A stretch of 64,000 nt of DNA from Scleromitrula shiraiana (Eukaryota > Ascomycota > Leotiomycetes > Helotiales > Sclerotiniaceae), in NCBI GenBank assembly GCA_028455995.1, contig JABELC010000008.1:1673501-1737500 (forward strand). Reading direction: 5' to 3'. Both the position numbers and the translations under genes were made by a program. Shown here piece by piece: positions 45,869 to 55,686 of this stretch (position 1 is the stretch's first letter; each line of letters opens with the position of its first letter). Under the pieces are notes generated by a model. It searched no databases and was not told the origin of the DNA. It saw nothing but the letters and a program-made list of their open reading frames with translations.

Positions 45869-48800
45869 TTAATTAACATCATCTTGTTTATCATCACCTC
45901 CTTCTCCCGCATCCCCTTTGTCATCTCCATCCCCACCATCACTATCATCCCCCTCTTCATCCCCAACAACAAGTATACAAGGTTCCCTCGAATGCCAGAT
46001 CCTCCTCTCCCTCGCTCCCAAGACCCCATCCATCAAACTCCTCGTATCCGCCCTCTCCCTCCCCAACGTGGGTGTTTTCCCATCACCTTCAGCTTTAGCT
46101 GGCTCCACCAATCGAACCTCTTCAATACTTGCACTTAGTTCAAATTCCCCTCTACAAAGCGCCGTCATACCGATTGCAATTTCCACTGATTCATTACCAG
46201 GAAGGAGGGGTAGAGTATGCTGAAGTACACCATTCCAGACGAATTTCTTTGATAAATCTAGAGTTTGAGTAAGAGAGTGATTGCGGATCGAGGGTTGAAT
46301 GCGGAGAAGTGGGTGAATAGGATGTTCAGAGCGATTCCTAACTCTGACTTTAATCTCCTCAAAACTGTCCATATGGATATTATGTTTAGGACCTTGCACA
46401 TTGTTGACCGCTATATCGATTAAAACATCATCAATCCTAATAGCATCAATAACGCGTTGACTGAGTCTCAACCCGCGTAATTCTATTTCACCCTTACGAC
46501 AAACACCCGATCTAGTTTCCCAGGTCCCTTGAAGGATTTTAAGAATTCCTTCTCGGTACCAAAATGCTTCTCGAGTCGCACGTTCTGAATCTGCGGATAT
46601 TCTACTTGCGCTTACGACGAATTGGCGTTGGCGGGATGGGTCGATGGCAGGGATGGACGCGGTTGGATTGGCGAGGTAGATACGTGGGATGGGGAACATT
46701 ACGCGTGAAGTATTTCCGGGGAAGACTTCTTCTTCGATGTGACCTCCGTTTTCAATGTTGATGGAAACATAGATACTACTTGGCCAAGAATTCCGAAGAT
46801 CAAGAATCAGTAGACAATGATCTTGAGGGGTGAAATCTTTCGATGCAACTGTTCCATCAATTTTGTCCCATAAGGATGGTGGTAAACTTGCAGTAAAAGG
46901 CAGAACGTCCATTCTTACCAATTCAATGCTGGCATTGACAGTGATGGTAAGCGGTAGACTGACTTGTCGAGTATGAAATCCATTCTGGACTTCGGATTGA
47001 GGAACACCGAGGTGTGCATAATCCACTTGAACCGTGGCACTCGTTAGACCTGGCTTGCCTAATATTTCGATTTCGAAAGTAGCTGTGCCGCCAGGTTCAA
47101 TGTATGGTTTTTCGTTGGGCTTCGGAACGTAACGTAAGGCTTGTTTACGTGCTAATATGAGTTCATATTCGTATAATTCTGCCGGAGAAGCTTCACGGTT
47201 ACTCATTGCTGTCTGTAATGGTGCTTGCGTGGAATCCTTGAATGAGAACAGCAACAAGTCCACTGGTGTATCCTTGGATAAGTTTTCCAACGTTATGGAG
47301 AATTTCTGGCGCTCTCCTTCCAATACCATCAATGCCGATTGAGAAAGAGTAGTCGACTTAATCGCAAGTATAGGTTGCCTTTCAATTACGTTTAATCCTA
47401 ATGATGTCGGAAGAGGTGGTATTACACCCCATGGAATTGGACTAGATGAAGTTGAACCAATGCTAGATGGACGTGTCTTAGGACCAAAGATCTTAGCTAC
47501 ACCAATAGATTTAATTTTGACATCTCCTTGGGGTGACCAAGAGTCTGAGAAGATAGGGAATCGCCGTTCCCTGCAACCCTTTACTCGAATGGTGCAACCA
47601 GTAATCTTGAGTAACCCAGGATCCATCGGAGTTCCAGAGATGGCAAGTATTTGAGTTCGATATGGACCGATGACGGTATTCTGTACAGAAGATTCAAATT
47701 CTGCCCCTTCAGTGTCAAGTTTGATGCTTTCTATTTCGACATCGAATTCGTATGGATTTTGCAAAGTCACCTTAAATACTGCCGCTTCCCCTGCAACCAT
47801 CATGTGGTCGACAATAGAAGCGTTTGGAGGTCGTAAGAATGGATTGTATATGAATGGATTAACCTCACGTGAGATAGCAATGGTCTCCCCATCAGGAAGC
47901 TCTCCACGTGTATGTGGAATAGGAGTTCTCGAGGGTGGTAATGCCTCAAGCTCGACCCCACGAACAAGAAATTCATCCCAATATTCAGCAAATAAATGGC
48001 TAATTCCCAAAGTCTTTGCAGCGCCAAGTGTTCGAGTAATATTAGTCATAAGTCGAATTTGTTCTTCCCGACTCATATTAGGAGAAGCATTCTCGCTTCG
48101 TGGGCCTGGAGCTACACCACTGCCAGCTGTCCTCAACAAGTCAGTGGTGAACTGTAATACACCCTGAAAGTCTGGTAATGCTTCAGACAGATTGATACAA
48201 GATCTCAAGATCTCCATTTTTAGTGCTTGACTACCAAAAGAACGAATAGAAGCATCATGAAGTATTCTAGCAATAGAAGCTTCATTTGAATCATCGATAA
48301 CATTTTCATCTCCAGTAGATTTCTTAGAAGCCACAACACCATATGTTTGGGCCAATAAACCAAGAAATGCATCAACCCCGTTCTCAACATCGCCCTCACC
48401 CAACTCAAGAGCTCCAGCTCCATTACTATTCCCATTAGCACTCAACGCAGCTAATCCAGCAGCTGGATGAACGCCCATTTCAGCGGCACCTCTAAGGCGG
48501 GCTTGAACAAGAGCCGGTACCAGAACTGAAACTAACTCCCGTATCACCATTGCCTTCTTTCTATTATATCCCAATGATCCAAGAACAGATGATATGCCAC
48601 TCAATATTATTATGCGATCTACAGTGGTTAAATTTTCTGTCGAAGAGTATACAGGAAGAGCTCTCAGAATAGTTTTGAGAATTTCTCCACGAGTTGGTTG
48701 GATGTTTAGTCGTGGGGTTGCGAGGTTTGGTGGTTTTTGAAAAGGAGTTCCAAGAACAATGAGCTGCAACACCTCATCAGTCAGGTGACCACCGCCTGTG

Positions 48801-50344
48801 TGAATAGCGGAACAGAGCTTGGAATATCGAATAACGGTTTCTGAAAAAGGGTACTGTGGCATCGATTCACCACTGTTGTTTGCGGCTCTAGTGTACAAAT
48901 TTAAAATCCTGTCCAGCAGTTCTGGTAATAAAACTGTGAGATTCTGAAGAGAAACGAGTCGATTACTAGCCGAGCTTCTCTGCTCCAAAGTACTTGTTGA
49001 TGTTGGTGCTTTCTCCGCAGTAACGTAACAAATCTGCGGAATTTGAAAGTCCAATCCTGTCCATGCAAGCATAAGCATGCTAACAAGAATATTATCGAGT
49101 GCTTTAGCATGCCACAAATGATCAAGGTTGGCTTTAGCGATGGAAGCATTCTCAACCAATTCACGTAAAGCATCGCTCCATCTGCCAGCACTCATATACA
49201 TTGATCCAATAACAATACCAACTCGACTTTTTCCTTTAGTTCTTGATCGCTCACTGATACTTCCAGATCCGAACCCTACAATTGATAATCGATCTCGGCT
49301 GGTCTCCCTACTTGGCGTACCCAGCCGAGAAGGTAGGTTTTTCAGTGTGGGTGTACTATCACTACCAACTATATCATCAAAAGTTGGCGCAGAACCAGAT
49401 TGAATTCCAGTAGCAGGACTCGACGAACGTCCTAATGGTGAAGAAGTCCCAGAGTCTGATCCCGCAGAGCGGAGTTGGGCTGGCATTGACATGCGATAAT
49501 TACTTCGTTCGACAGCACTGGCAGGAGAGCCAGATCTAGAATCTTGTTTTGAGAATGAAAGCTGCGAATTCCGCCTTGACGATCCATCTGGCGAAAGTCC
49601 TCCCCACGAACTCCCATTATATTGTATATTATTCAATGTTTGACCTGGAGAGTCGATTGTGCTCAGTGCCTGGAGTGATTTCGCAAGGGTTGTCATCTCT
49701 GCCAGTAGTAACGCAGATATATCGCACATAATAGTTTTCATAGTCGTTAAACCACAATCAACTGGTGGCGGCACAGGGACCAAACCTTCCGGTAAAGGTG
49801 TTGCGGAACTCTCGTGTGCATAGTCGAATATTAAAACCTGGTGCACTAGAGCTTTTGTATACCTGTCTCTCAGATCTTCCAAATCCTGATAAAGATCCCG
49901 CACATTTTGATCCAAACTCGATATCCCACTACCATTCATACCCCTCGATGTGCCTTTATAAGATGTATGTTCGAGCTCCACACCATCTGCAATGGCTATA
50001 ATAACGAGTGGTTCCCTGTAAAGCTCGAAGGGGGATAATGCAAGATGCGAGGGCGGCGGGGAATGTGTCGTAAGATCATAAACAATCATCCCCAAAGGAA
50101 AAGCCAATGGGGAGAACATATCTGGCAAAGAAGAAGTTAGGACATGATCTGCGCGCGGTGGAGGAGGTAGCTTCTTCTTACTTCTATTAGGACGTCCATC
50201 AGGACTTATATCTCCCAACCTCACCACATTTTGAGGTTGTAATCTTTCTACAAAGCTTAGGAACCTTGCACGTTTGATCTGGCCAATTGGCAGCAGTACT
50301 ACACGTACTCTCGCAGGAGCAACGGGCGACAGCTGATCGAGCAT
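45869..50344 (-). CDS. trs120: TRAPP II complex subunit Trs120/HypA (TRAPPC9), 1491 aa
   Basis: Trs120 is a TRAPP II-specific subunit that helps activate Rab11/Ypt31 GTPases at the late Golgi. In Aspergillus the orthologue is hypA, needed for polarised growth. It is a single exon beginning MLDQLSPVAPARVRVVLLPI, followed by RARFLSFVERLQPQNVVRLG, which is the conserved Trs120 N terminus. A Ser-rich low-complexity insert lies at about residues 260-370. A helical solenoid (GIVIGSMYMSAGRWSDALRE, then LVENASIAKANLDHLWHAKA) comes next, then Ig-like beta domains (NPYEFDVEIESIKLDTEGAE; LDLRNSWPSSIYVSINIENG) in the second half. The C terminus is acidic (EEGDDSDGGDGDDKGDAGEG). The length fits filamentous-fungus orthologues. 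The start is next to TTCTCAGA ATG context with no better upstream ATG. Confidence 0.92.
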   Translation of the reverse strand: MLDQLSPVAPARVRVVLLPIGQIKRARFLSFVERLQPQNVVRLGDISPDGRPNRSKKKLPPPPRADHVLTSSLPDMFSPLAFPLGMIVYDLTTHSPPPSHLALSPFELYREPLVIIAIADGVELEHTSYKGTSRGMNGSGISSLDQNVRDLYQDLEDLRDRYTKALVHQVLIFDYAHESSATPLPEGLVPVPPPVDCGLTTMKTIMCDISALLLAEMTTLAKSLQALSTIDSPGQTLNNIQYNGSSWGGLSPDGSSRRNSQLSFSKQDSRSGSPASAVERSNYRMSMPAQLRSAGSDSGTSSPLGRSSSPATGIQSGSAPTFDDIVGSDSTPTLKNLPSRLGTPSRETSRDRLSIVGFGSGSISERSRTKGKSRVGIVIGSMYMSAGRWSDALRELVENASIAKANLDHLWHAKALDNILVSMLMLAWTGLDFQIPQICYVTAEKAPTSTSTLEQRSSASNRLVSLQNLTVLLPELLDRILNLYTRAANNSGESMPQYPFSETVIRYSKLCSAIHTGGGHLTDEVLQLIVLGTPFQKPPNLATPRLNIQPTRGEILKTILRALPVYSSTENLTTVDRIIILSGISSVLGSLGYNRKKAMVIRELVSVLVPALVQARLRGAAEMGVHPAAGLAALSANGNSNGAGALELGEGDVENGVDAFLGLLAQTYGVVASKKSTGDENVIDDSNEASIARILHDASIRSFGSQALKMEILRSCINLSEALPDFQGVLQFTTDLLRTAGSGVAPGPRSENASPNMSREEQIRLMTNITRTLGAAKTLGISHLFAEYWDEFLVRGVELEALPPSRTPIPHTRGELPDGETIAISREVNPFIYNPFLRPPNASIVDHMMVAGEAAVFKVTLQNPYEFDVEIESIKLDTEGAEFESSVQNTVIGPYRTQILAISGTPMDPGLLKITGCTIRVKGCRERRFPIFSDSWSPQGDVKIKSIGVAKIFGPKTRPSSIGSTSSSPIPWGVIPPLPTSLGLNVIERQPILAIKSTTLSQSALMVLEGERQKFSITLENLSKDTPVDLLLFSFKDSTQAPLQTAMSNREASPAELYEYELILARKQALRYVPKPNEKPYIEPGGTATFEIEILGKPGLTSATVQVDYAHLGVPQSEVQNGFHTRQVSLPLTITVNASIELVRMDVLPFTASLPPSLWDKIDGTVASKDFTPQDHCLLILDLRNSWPSSIYVSINIENGGHIEEEVFPGNTSRVMFPIPRIYLANPTASIPAIDPSRQRQFVVSASRISADSERATREAFWYREGILKILQGTWETRSGVCRKGEIELRGLRLSQRVIDAIRIDDVLIDIAVNNVQGPKHNIHMDSFEEIKVRVRNRSEHPIHPLLRIQPSIRNHSLTQTLDLSKKFVWNGVLQHTLPLLPGNESVEIAIGMTALCRGEFELSASIEEVRLVEPAKAEGDGKTPTLGRERADTRSLMDGVLGARERRIWHSREPCILVVGDEEGDDSDGGDGDDKGDAGEGGDDKQDDVN

Positions 50345-51083
50345 TCTGAGAACATTTGGGATGCAATGCGCCAGGCCAGAGAAAGCTCTATTTCTCGAGG
50401 TATGTTAATTTTATTGATTCGATCTGGGATCCATATCTATCGGGGAGTAATAAATTTGATATCTGACAGCTTCAAGGAAAATAAAATAATAAACTGTCAA
50501 GTATAATGATTTTATTTATAAAGTCTTTGCTCTAAGATGGACGATACAGATTATCCCCTGTTGTACGTTGGCCATTACTTTTTGAATTTGCGTGGTTAGA
50601 TTTTATGATGTACCGTACTGATCTTCATGGTCCCATTTATTTCTTTGACTTCACTTCATTTTCACTTCATCTTCGCTTCATCTTCACTGCCTACAAACTT
50701 ATACGAAACACTACTCCAAAATAATCGAGTGAAAATGAATTCATATAGTCGGAAAAATGACTGGTCACATTCCTCACATATCCTGATTCCAGTTGGCGTA
50801 GTTTAACGTTGGAATCATTTGTAGATGTCCAGTATTCTCAGAATTCACAATCTCCAAAACCATCTCAAGCAACTTTTGAATATCATTTCTTTCTGTCAGC
50901 TAACAGTTCTTGAGTGCTGAAAAATTTCGTATACAATTGGATTCTCATGATATTCTTCCTTCCATTTATTTGTCGAAAGGGATTGGCTGAGTACCACCCA
51001 GTGTATATCTCCCAGCCATTCCATACAATATATTCCTCCAACTCCAAGACTCCAAGGTCAAGTTATCATCACTCCTAGACCAC
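50345..51083. other. Upstream region of trs120
   Basis: This is promoter and 5' UTR of trs120 and the 3' flank of the coiled-coil gene. A CTTCACTTCATTTTCACTTC-type imperfect tandem repeat is visible at about 50647-50690. I see no gene. Confidence 0.45.
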
Positions 51084-51671
51084 TCAATTGCCACGATTAG
51101 AATTATCGGAATTTGAGATTGTAGGAGCTGTAAGGGTAATAGTGTCAGTCGAAACTGCCGTAGTCGCAGTCGTCACAGCCTTATTCGCAGTAATAGCTTC
51201 AATAGCAATAGTAAGATCTTCAACCTGCTGCTCCAGGTTCGCGATCTAAAAGCCACATGATTAGTTTCCTTTCCACTCGAAAATCTTTTCTAAACCGCAT
51301 ACCGTCGTAAAAAGCTTCTCTCTCTGTGCTAATAGTAGCTCCACCTCCCACTCCTTTCTCTGATGGGCTCTCATCTCATCGTGAAGTTGTTCCTCTCTGT
51401 TCTCTTTCTGTTCATATCGAGGTTATCAGTTTAGATCGAAGAAAAGAAATAGAAATCAAACAAGAATCAATATTAAATTATATACTTGAGCTCTAAGATC
51501 CTTAATATAAGCCAATTGGCAAGTAATTCGGTGCTCCCACTGGCTATCCTTTTCGTCTCGTTGCTCTTTGAGTTTTTGAATGATAGTAGTTTGATTTGCA
51601 ATCAAATCTCGTTGCTTCCGAAGTTGGTCTTTGAGACCACCGATTGTGTTTGGTTCATTGTTGTTTGACAT
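51084..51671 (-). CDS. Small coiled-coil protein (150 aa)
   Basis: I do not recognise the family. Three exons close the frame: 51486-51671, 51303-51407 and 51084-51245, with introns of 78 and 57 nt (GTATAT...ACAG and GTATGC...TTAG). From about residue 12 to 110 the chain is strongly helical and charged, with heptad spacing (LKDQLRKQRDLIANQTTIIQ, then KLKEQRDEKDSQW; REEQLHDEMRAHQRKEWEVE), and it continues into a Leu-rich segment ANLEQQVEDLTIAIEAI. The C-terminal 35 residues are Thr/Ser-rich and probably disordered. There is no signal peptide or membrane helix, so it is likely cytosolic or nuclear. The three exons give a continuous coiled coil, which argues that the model is real. The function is unknown. 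Confidence 0.65.
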
Positions 51672-52276
51672 TTTTGTCAAATATGGCTATCCCTCAATTT
51701 TTGGTTGCGGAGATTGAATTGGTAATTAATTTTAAAAAGGAATTAGTTCTGAATAGGTCAATGTTTTTGAGGTTGTTGTCTGAGAAATATTTTTGGAGAT
51801 TTTATTCATTTTTGAAGTGTTTTCAATCTAGGCGAGACAGCGAGACCATGGCTGGAAACCATAGAGTAGAGCCATAAAATTTTTGTGACCTCACCGGTAT
51901 CGCTCAAGCGAACTAGAATAAGAGCAGAAAAGTTCATCATCTTCTCGCAGCCTTCTTGTACTTTCGTTTATACAGTACCTTATGTCACATTCAGTGGCTA
52001 TTGTCCAGCACGCCTTGGGCAAACAATTCACGTCATTTAAAGATGTTGATTTTTTTTTGTCGCGATATATGGCATATTACTCCATTTTTGTCTCATCGAA
52101 TACAAAGGCTTTCAAGCCAATGATATCGAAAATCTGCCCAACTGATGAATACTACCTCCTCATCACGCTCCTCTAGTATATAACCATCGTCTACCATCTC
52201 CAACCCGACTACCCGACCAAATTCATTTTCTCTTGTTAGTATATTTCCTCGCAGGTTCCTTTCCAAAACAAATACG
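51672..52276. other. Intergenic, nothing clear
   Basis: This region lies between the start of the coiled-coil gene and the 3' end of the Zn2Cys6-tail gene. A short frame on the minus strand ends at 52093 but shows no domain. Nothing else is seen. Confidence 0.45.
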
Positions 52277-53344
52277 TTAGTCGTTGACATCTGCGATACT
52301 ACTGCCCGGACTTACATCGAGGTAAACGCATCGATTATTACTGCTAGCGCAGATAGAGCATGATGGCAACTGCTTATCACACCCAAAATGACGCGAGTAA
52401 CAACTGGTGCACGCTCGATGTGCTAAATTTTGTGAAGAGGTGAGATTTGAAATAGTGCGTTGAGGATTTTGTGGGTGGGCATCTGTGGTGGATTGAGAGT
52501 TCAATGCTTGTGTATCTTGCGGCGTTCCTTCATCATCCGTCATATCTGCCTCATAGCCAAGATCAGCAGCCGGTCTGGGGTAAATCGATACGTATCCCCC
52601 GCTTTTTTCAGATCGATTCGCTTGACCAAAGTTATTAGTAGCATTGCGAGCAGCGGTTCGAGTGGTTACATTTCTGTGATTGGCGGAAGTAGATGTATGT
52701 GGAGCAAGCCCATCAAAGACATCAATATCAGGCGCATTCCTCGCATGTTCCATCGCGCTCTCCCGAAGATCTTGCCAATATTGATTCAAGCTAACTCGAC
52801 CACTAACCTCTTTCGCATTCGTACGACTAGCGAGCTCGAGAATAAACGGATCAAGAGGTGGAACTATGCTTTGCTTCGGATAACAACCTCCTCGAGTTTC
52901 AGGGACCATTTGATTTTGACGAATGTTGCGGTACAATTTAGCGATTTGAGCACTAGTTGAACTAAATAATCGCACCCGTCTATTCTGCTCTCGAACTGCT
53001 TTTGCTCGTTCCTTCCGCGTCGAACTTTGACCCCCCTCGTATTCTCCACCCCTATTACCAACATCAACATCCATAGGACCATTCCCCGCCCTCAACGTCT
53101 GCGAAATCCAGGTAGATTTAAATTCGAAACAATCATCCTGCTCAATACACACCGGAACTGTACTTTCCCCTTTGATAACACCATTTCTGTCGAAGTGGAT
53201 AAGAGGTGGTTCGTAACTGGTTCGTACGACGCGGTTTTTGAGGACGGAGAGGTTGCTAACGGTGCCGGTGTGTGCGGAATGGGGGATGCTCGTTAGGGAT
53301 TTAAATTTTCGGACGTCGATTGGGGTGGACTTTTTTCTTGCCAT
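52277..53344 (-). CDS. Protein with a C-terminal Zn2Cys6-type motif (355 aa)
   Basis: A single-exon protein beginning MARKKSTPIDVRKFKSL. Most of it is polar and low in hydrophobic clusters, with a helical basic stretch (STRKERAKAVREQNRRVRLF) near residue 110, and an acidic patch (GYEADMTDDEGTP). The clear domain is at the very end. CTSCYSRHFGCDKQLPSC followed by SICASSNNRC gives C-x2-C-x6-C-x6-C-x2-C-x6-C, the Zn2Cys6 binuclear cluster spacing of fungal transcription factors. In most such factors the cluster is near the N terminus, and it is usually followed by a linker and coiled coil. Here only about 14 residues remain after it. It may be a nuclear DNA-binding protein of a small atypical class. 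No fungal-specific TF regulatory domain is present. Confidence 0.72.
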   Translation of the reverse strand: MARKKSTPIDVRKFKSLTSIPHSAHTGTVSNLSVLKNRVVRTSYEPPLIHFDRNGVIKGESTVPVCIEQDDCFEFKSTWISQTLRAGNGPMDVDVGNRGGEYEGGQSSTRKERAKAVREQNRRVRLFSSTSAQIAKLYRNIRQNQMVPETRGGCYPKQSIVPPLDPFILELASRTNAKEVSGRVSLNQYWQDLRESAMEHARNAPDIDVFDGLAPHTSTSANHRNVTTRTAARNATNNFGQANRSEKSGGYVSIYPRPAADLGYEADMTDDEGTPQDTQALNSQSTTDAHPQNPQRTISNLTSSQNLAHRACTSCYSRHFGCDKQLPSCSICASSNNRCVYLDVSPGSSIADVND

Positions 53345-55004
53345 CGTGATAGAGTGGTGATGAAGTGGTGAGATGTTCTGGAGTTAATGATTTTAGAAGA
53401 GGACAATACTGAAAATTTATGGCGGGGTGATAGGTTTTTGGAAAGTGAAGTGAAAGTGAACGGTTATTATTTCGCTTTTCTCGAAAAATAATTTTTTTAT
53501 TCTTCCTCAATTATGGCCCATACAAATATCCGGTATCGGTAATGAGAAGTAGTTATAACAAGTATATCAGGAAGCTGGGTATTATTATTTCTTTTATAAT
53601 GATGTTGTGAATAGTATCCTGTGATACTCTCTTGTACTTTCTGTTAGTGGACAATAGATTTAGATAGACTATAAGTACGGGATGTAACTACGCCTCTTCA
53701 AATGCTTCAAGAAATAATTCTATTTGCGATTTGCCCAATGGAAGTTTTCCTTGCAGAAGAACAAGTGAATTTTTCTTTATTTGTTGAGTTGCTGTTTGGG
53801 TTAATTATCAAATTATCAGATAATAGATTGATTGACTCTTGTACAGTGAATACCAATTTCTGACATTTGAATGATTTGTATGGAGGAGATGCTATCCAAT
53901 TTCATCCATTGTTCCTTGTATAAAGCTCCATCCTTCTATGGAATCGTTGCTGTAACAGTGCAGCTGAATCAGAGGCCCATTACCATACTGACCCCTTCAA
54001 ATCTCTTCATGATATATATATGCGGTTTATTCTTTTCACCGGCACTAATCCTACAATATTAGCAGATTTATTAGACACCTAGGCAAGTACTCCGTGATAA
54101 ACAAACGAGTTAAGAAATTGCTACCATCATAACCTAACCTCCCTATCCCATCTAAGACGAAAGTCAACTCAAGATGGAGTGCTTGTGCTATAAACTCCTC
54201 AGGCCGCCTCATCACTTTCTGCGTCGATATAGATATACCAAACGCAAATCTATTCAAATCCAGATGCAATTCAAATTAAAAGCGCGTTACTCCGGGGAAA
54301 GTAGTCTTTATTATGTCAGTGCAATAGACGTAATTGCTTTTGAGTTGTCGAAAATGGATTCATATAAGTCCGCTAGGACAAGAAAATGATCGTTTTTGAT
54401 GAGGAAGTTGTCAATTTTAAGGTTGCAACCAAGTGCTTCTTTAGAGTGTATATATTCCACAACTGCAACCGTTTGAGATTGCTATATGATGTTATGTTTA
54501 GATCATATAATCTTGGGATAGTTTCCCAACAATTCATTGTGGTCGTGCAGTAGTGAAAGGATTCAAGTCAAAATGCTGCATAAGTATGCCATCATTGGGG
54601 AGATATCAAAGGAAGAGACCTATTCCCATTCCTGAATCAACCTCTCCATAGCATTCTGATACATTGAGGTCATTACCACTGGGTCGTTCATAAATTTGGC
54701 TTTTAGTAATCAAGGCTAGTTCATATTCACCTGGTCGTTTTTGAGTCGTCTTAGAGCTATCTCACTATCGATGACTCTCGATAATTCAGCACAAGAGACT
54801 ACAGTTGACAAGTTTTATGTCACTGTCCTTTAATTCCGCAAAGACTTCTTGGAGAGAAGTTATGAGTGTGATAGGTACCCAAATCCATTTCTTGGTTCTC
54901 ATTTGACCTTCCTTGCTTAAAATAAATACCTCTACATCACTGTGGTACACATATATCCTTTGCCATTCTAGTTCATCATCAAAGCATTCAAGATATTCAA
55001 CAAC
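53345..55004. other. Intergenic, no supported gene
   Basis: These 1.66 kb start with the promoter of the Zn2Cys6-tail gene. Several short frames (53871-54062 +, 54051-54269 -, 54786-55190 -) overlap and lack domains. I see nothing convincing. Confidence 0.45.
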
Positions 55005-55686
55005 GATGGACCATACAATCCACAGCACAAATCCCTCCAAATCCAACAAACTACAATCCAAGATTCTACGGTCGGAACGTTTCAAAGAGAGACACCGCCT
55101 GTTGAGAATATCCAAAAGGAGAATTTGCAGCTTCCAAATTAAATCTCCGTCCCAAGTTCTATCAAAGATCTCCAAAATGAAATTTTCCAACTTCGAGATC
55201 AGAATGTAATTTTACTCGCACACGTACAAGAATTGTCGCAAGAACAATTTTCAAAATTTGGACAACTACCCCTCGAAACTCGTCGTAAGATTTGGAGCTA
55301 CGCGTTTGCGGTAGGGCAAGTTCACGCTATCAATACACAAACACACAGGATCAGCACTGGCAGCTTGAATGCACTTTTCTTGGCATGCCGTCAGTCTCGA
55401 GCACGTGGACTTGAGTTAAACCAGCAATACTTTATGTTTAAAACCGATCAGAGTCGAATCAAGTGCAAAGTTCCACTTGACCATAACGATACCATATGGA
55501 TGGCTCCCAGGAGTAAATTCAGCGATTGAAATGGAATCAAATTCTTTTGCAATAAGTGTAACGCGGGTACCAATGGAAGGGACTCGGATGTTGGTCAATA
55601 CTTTTTGAATCCATCTCGTTGCCAAGGTCATGGCATATATACATTAACAGTAAGCGACAAAGGCTGGGTCATTCTTGGAACTTGAT
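55005..55686 (+). pseudogene. 2EXR-domain protein pseudogene
   Basis: A conserved 2EXR-type core is visible: FSKFGQLPLETRRKIWSYAF (F-x-x-F-x-x-LP-x-E-x-R-x-x-IW) at about 55245-55304, followed by LNALFLACRQSRARGLE. In the same frame upstream there is a coiled-coil-like piece (IKDLQNEIFQLRDQNVILLA) but it is cut by TAA at 55140, and no ATG was found before that. Downstream the frame is stopped by TGA at 55527, while KWNGIKFF-like and GHGIYTLTVSDKGWVILG stretches appear beyond in shifted frames. Both stops could come from one C-to-T change (CAA to TAA, CGA to TGA). A short 2EXR protein starting at an internal codon cannot be excluded, but no ATG precedes the domain. Confidence 0.55.

Noticed and set aside
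53871..55190. Overlapping short frames on both strands
   Set aside because: Mutually overlapping, without domains. Only the 2EXR-related frame from 55005 has a recognisable motif.
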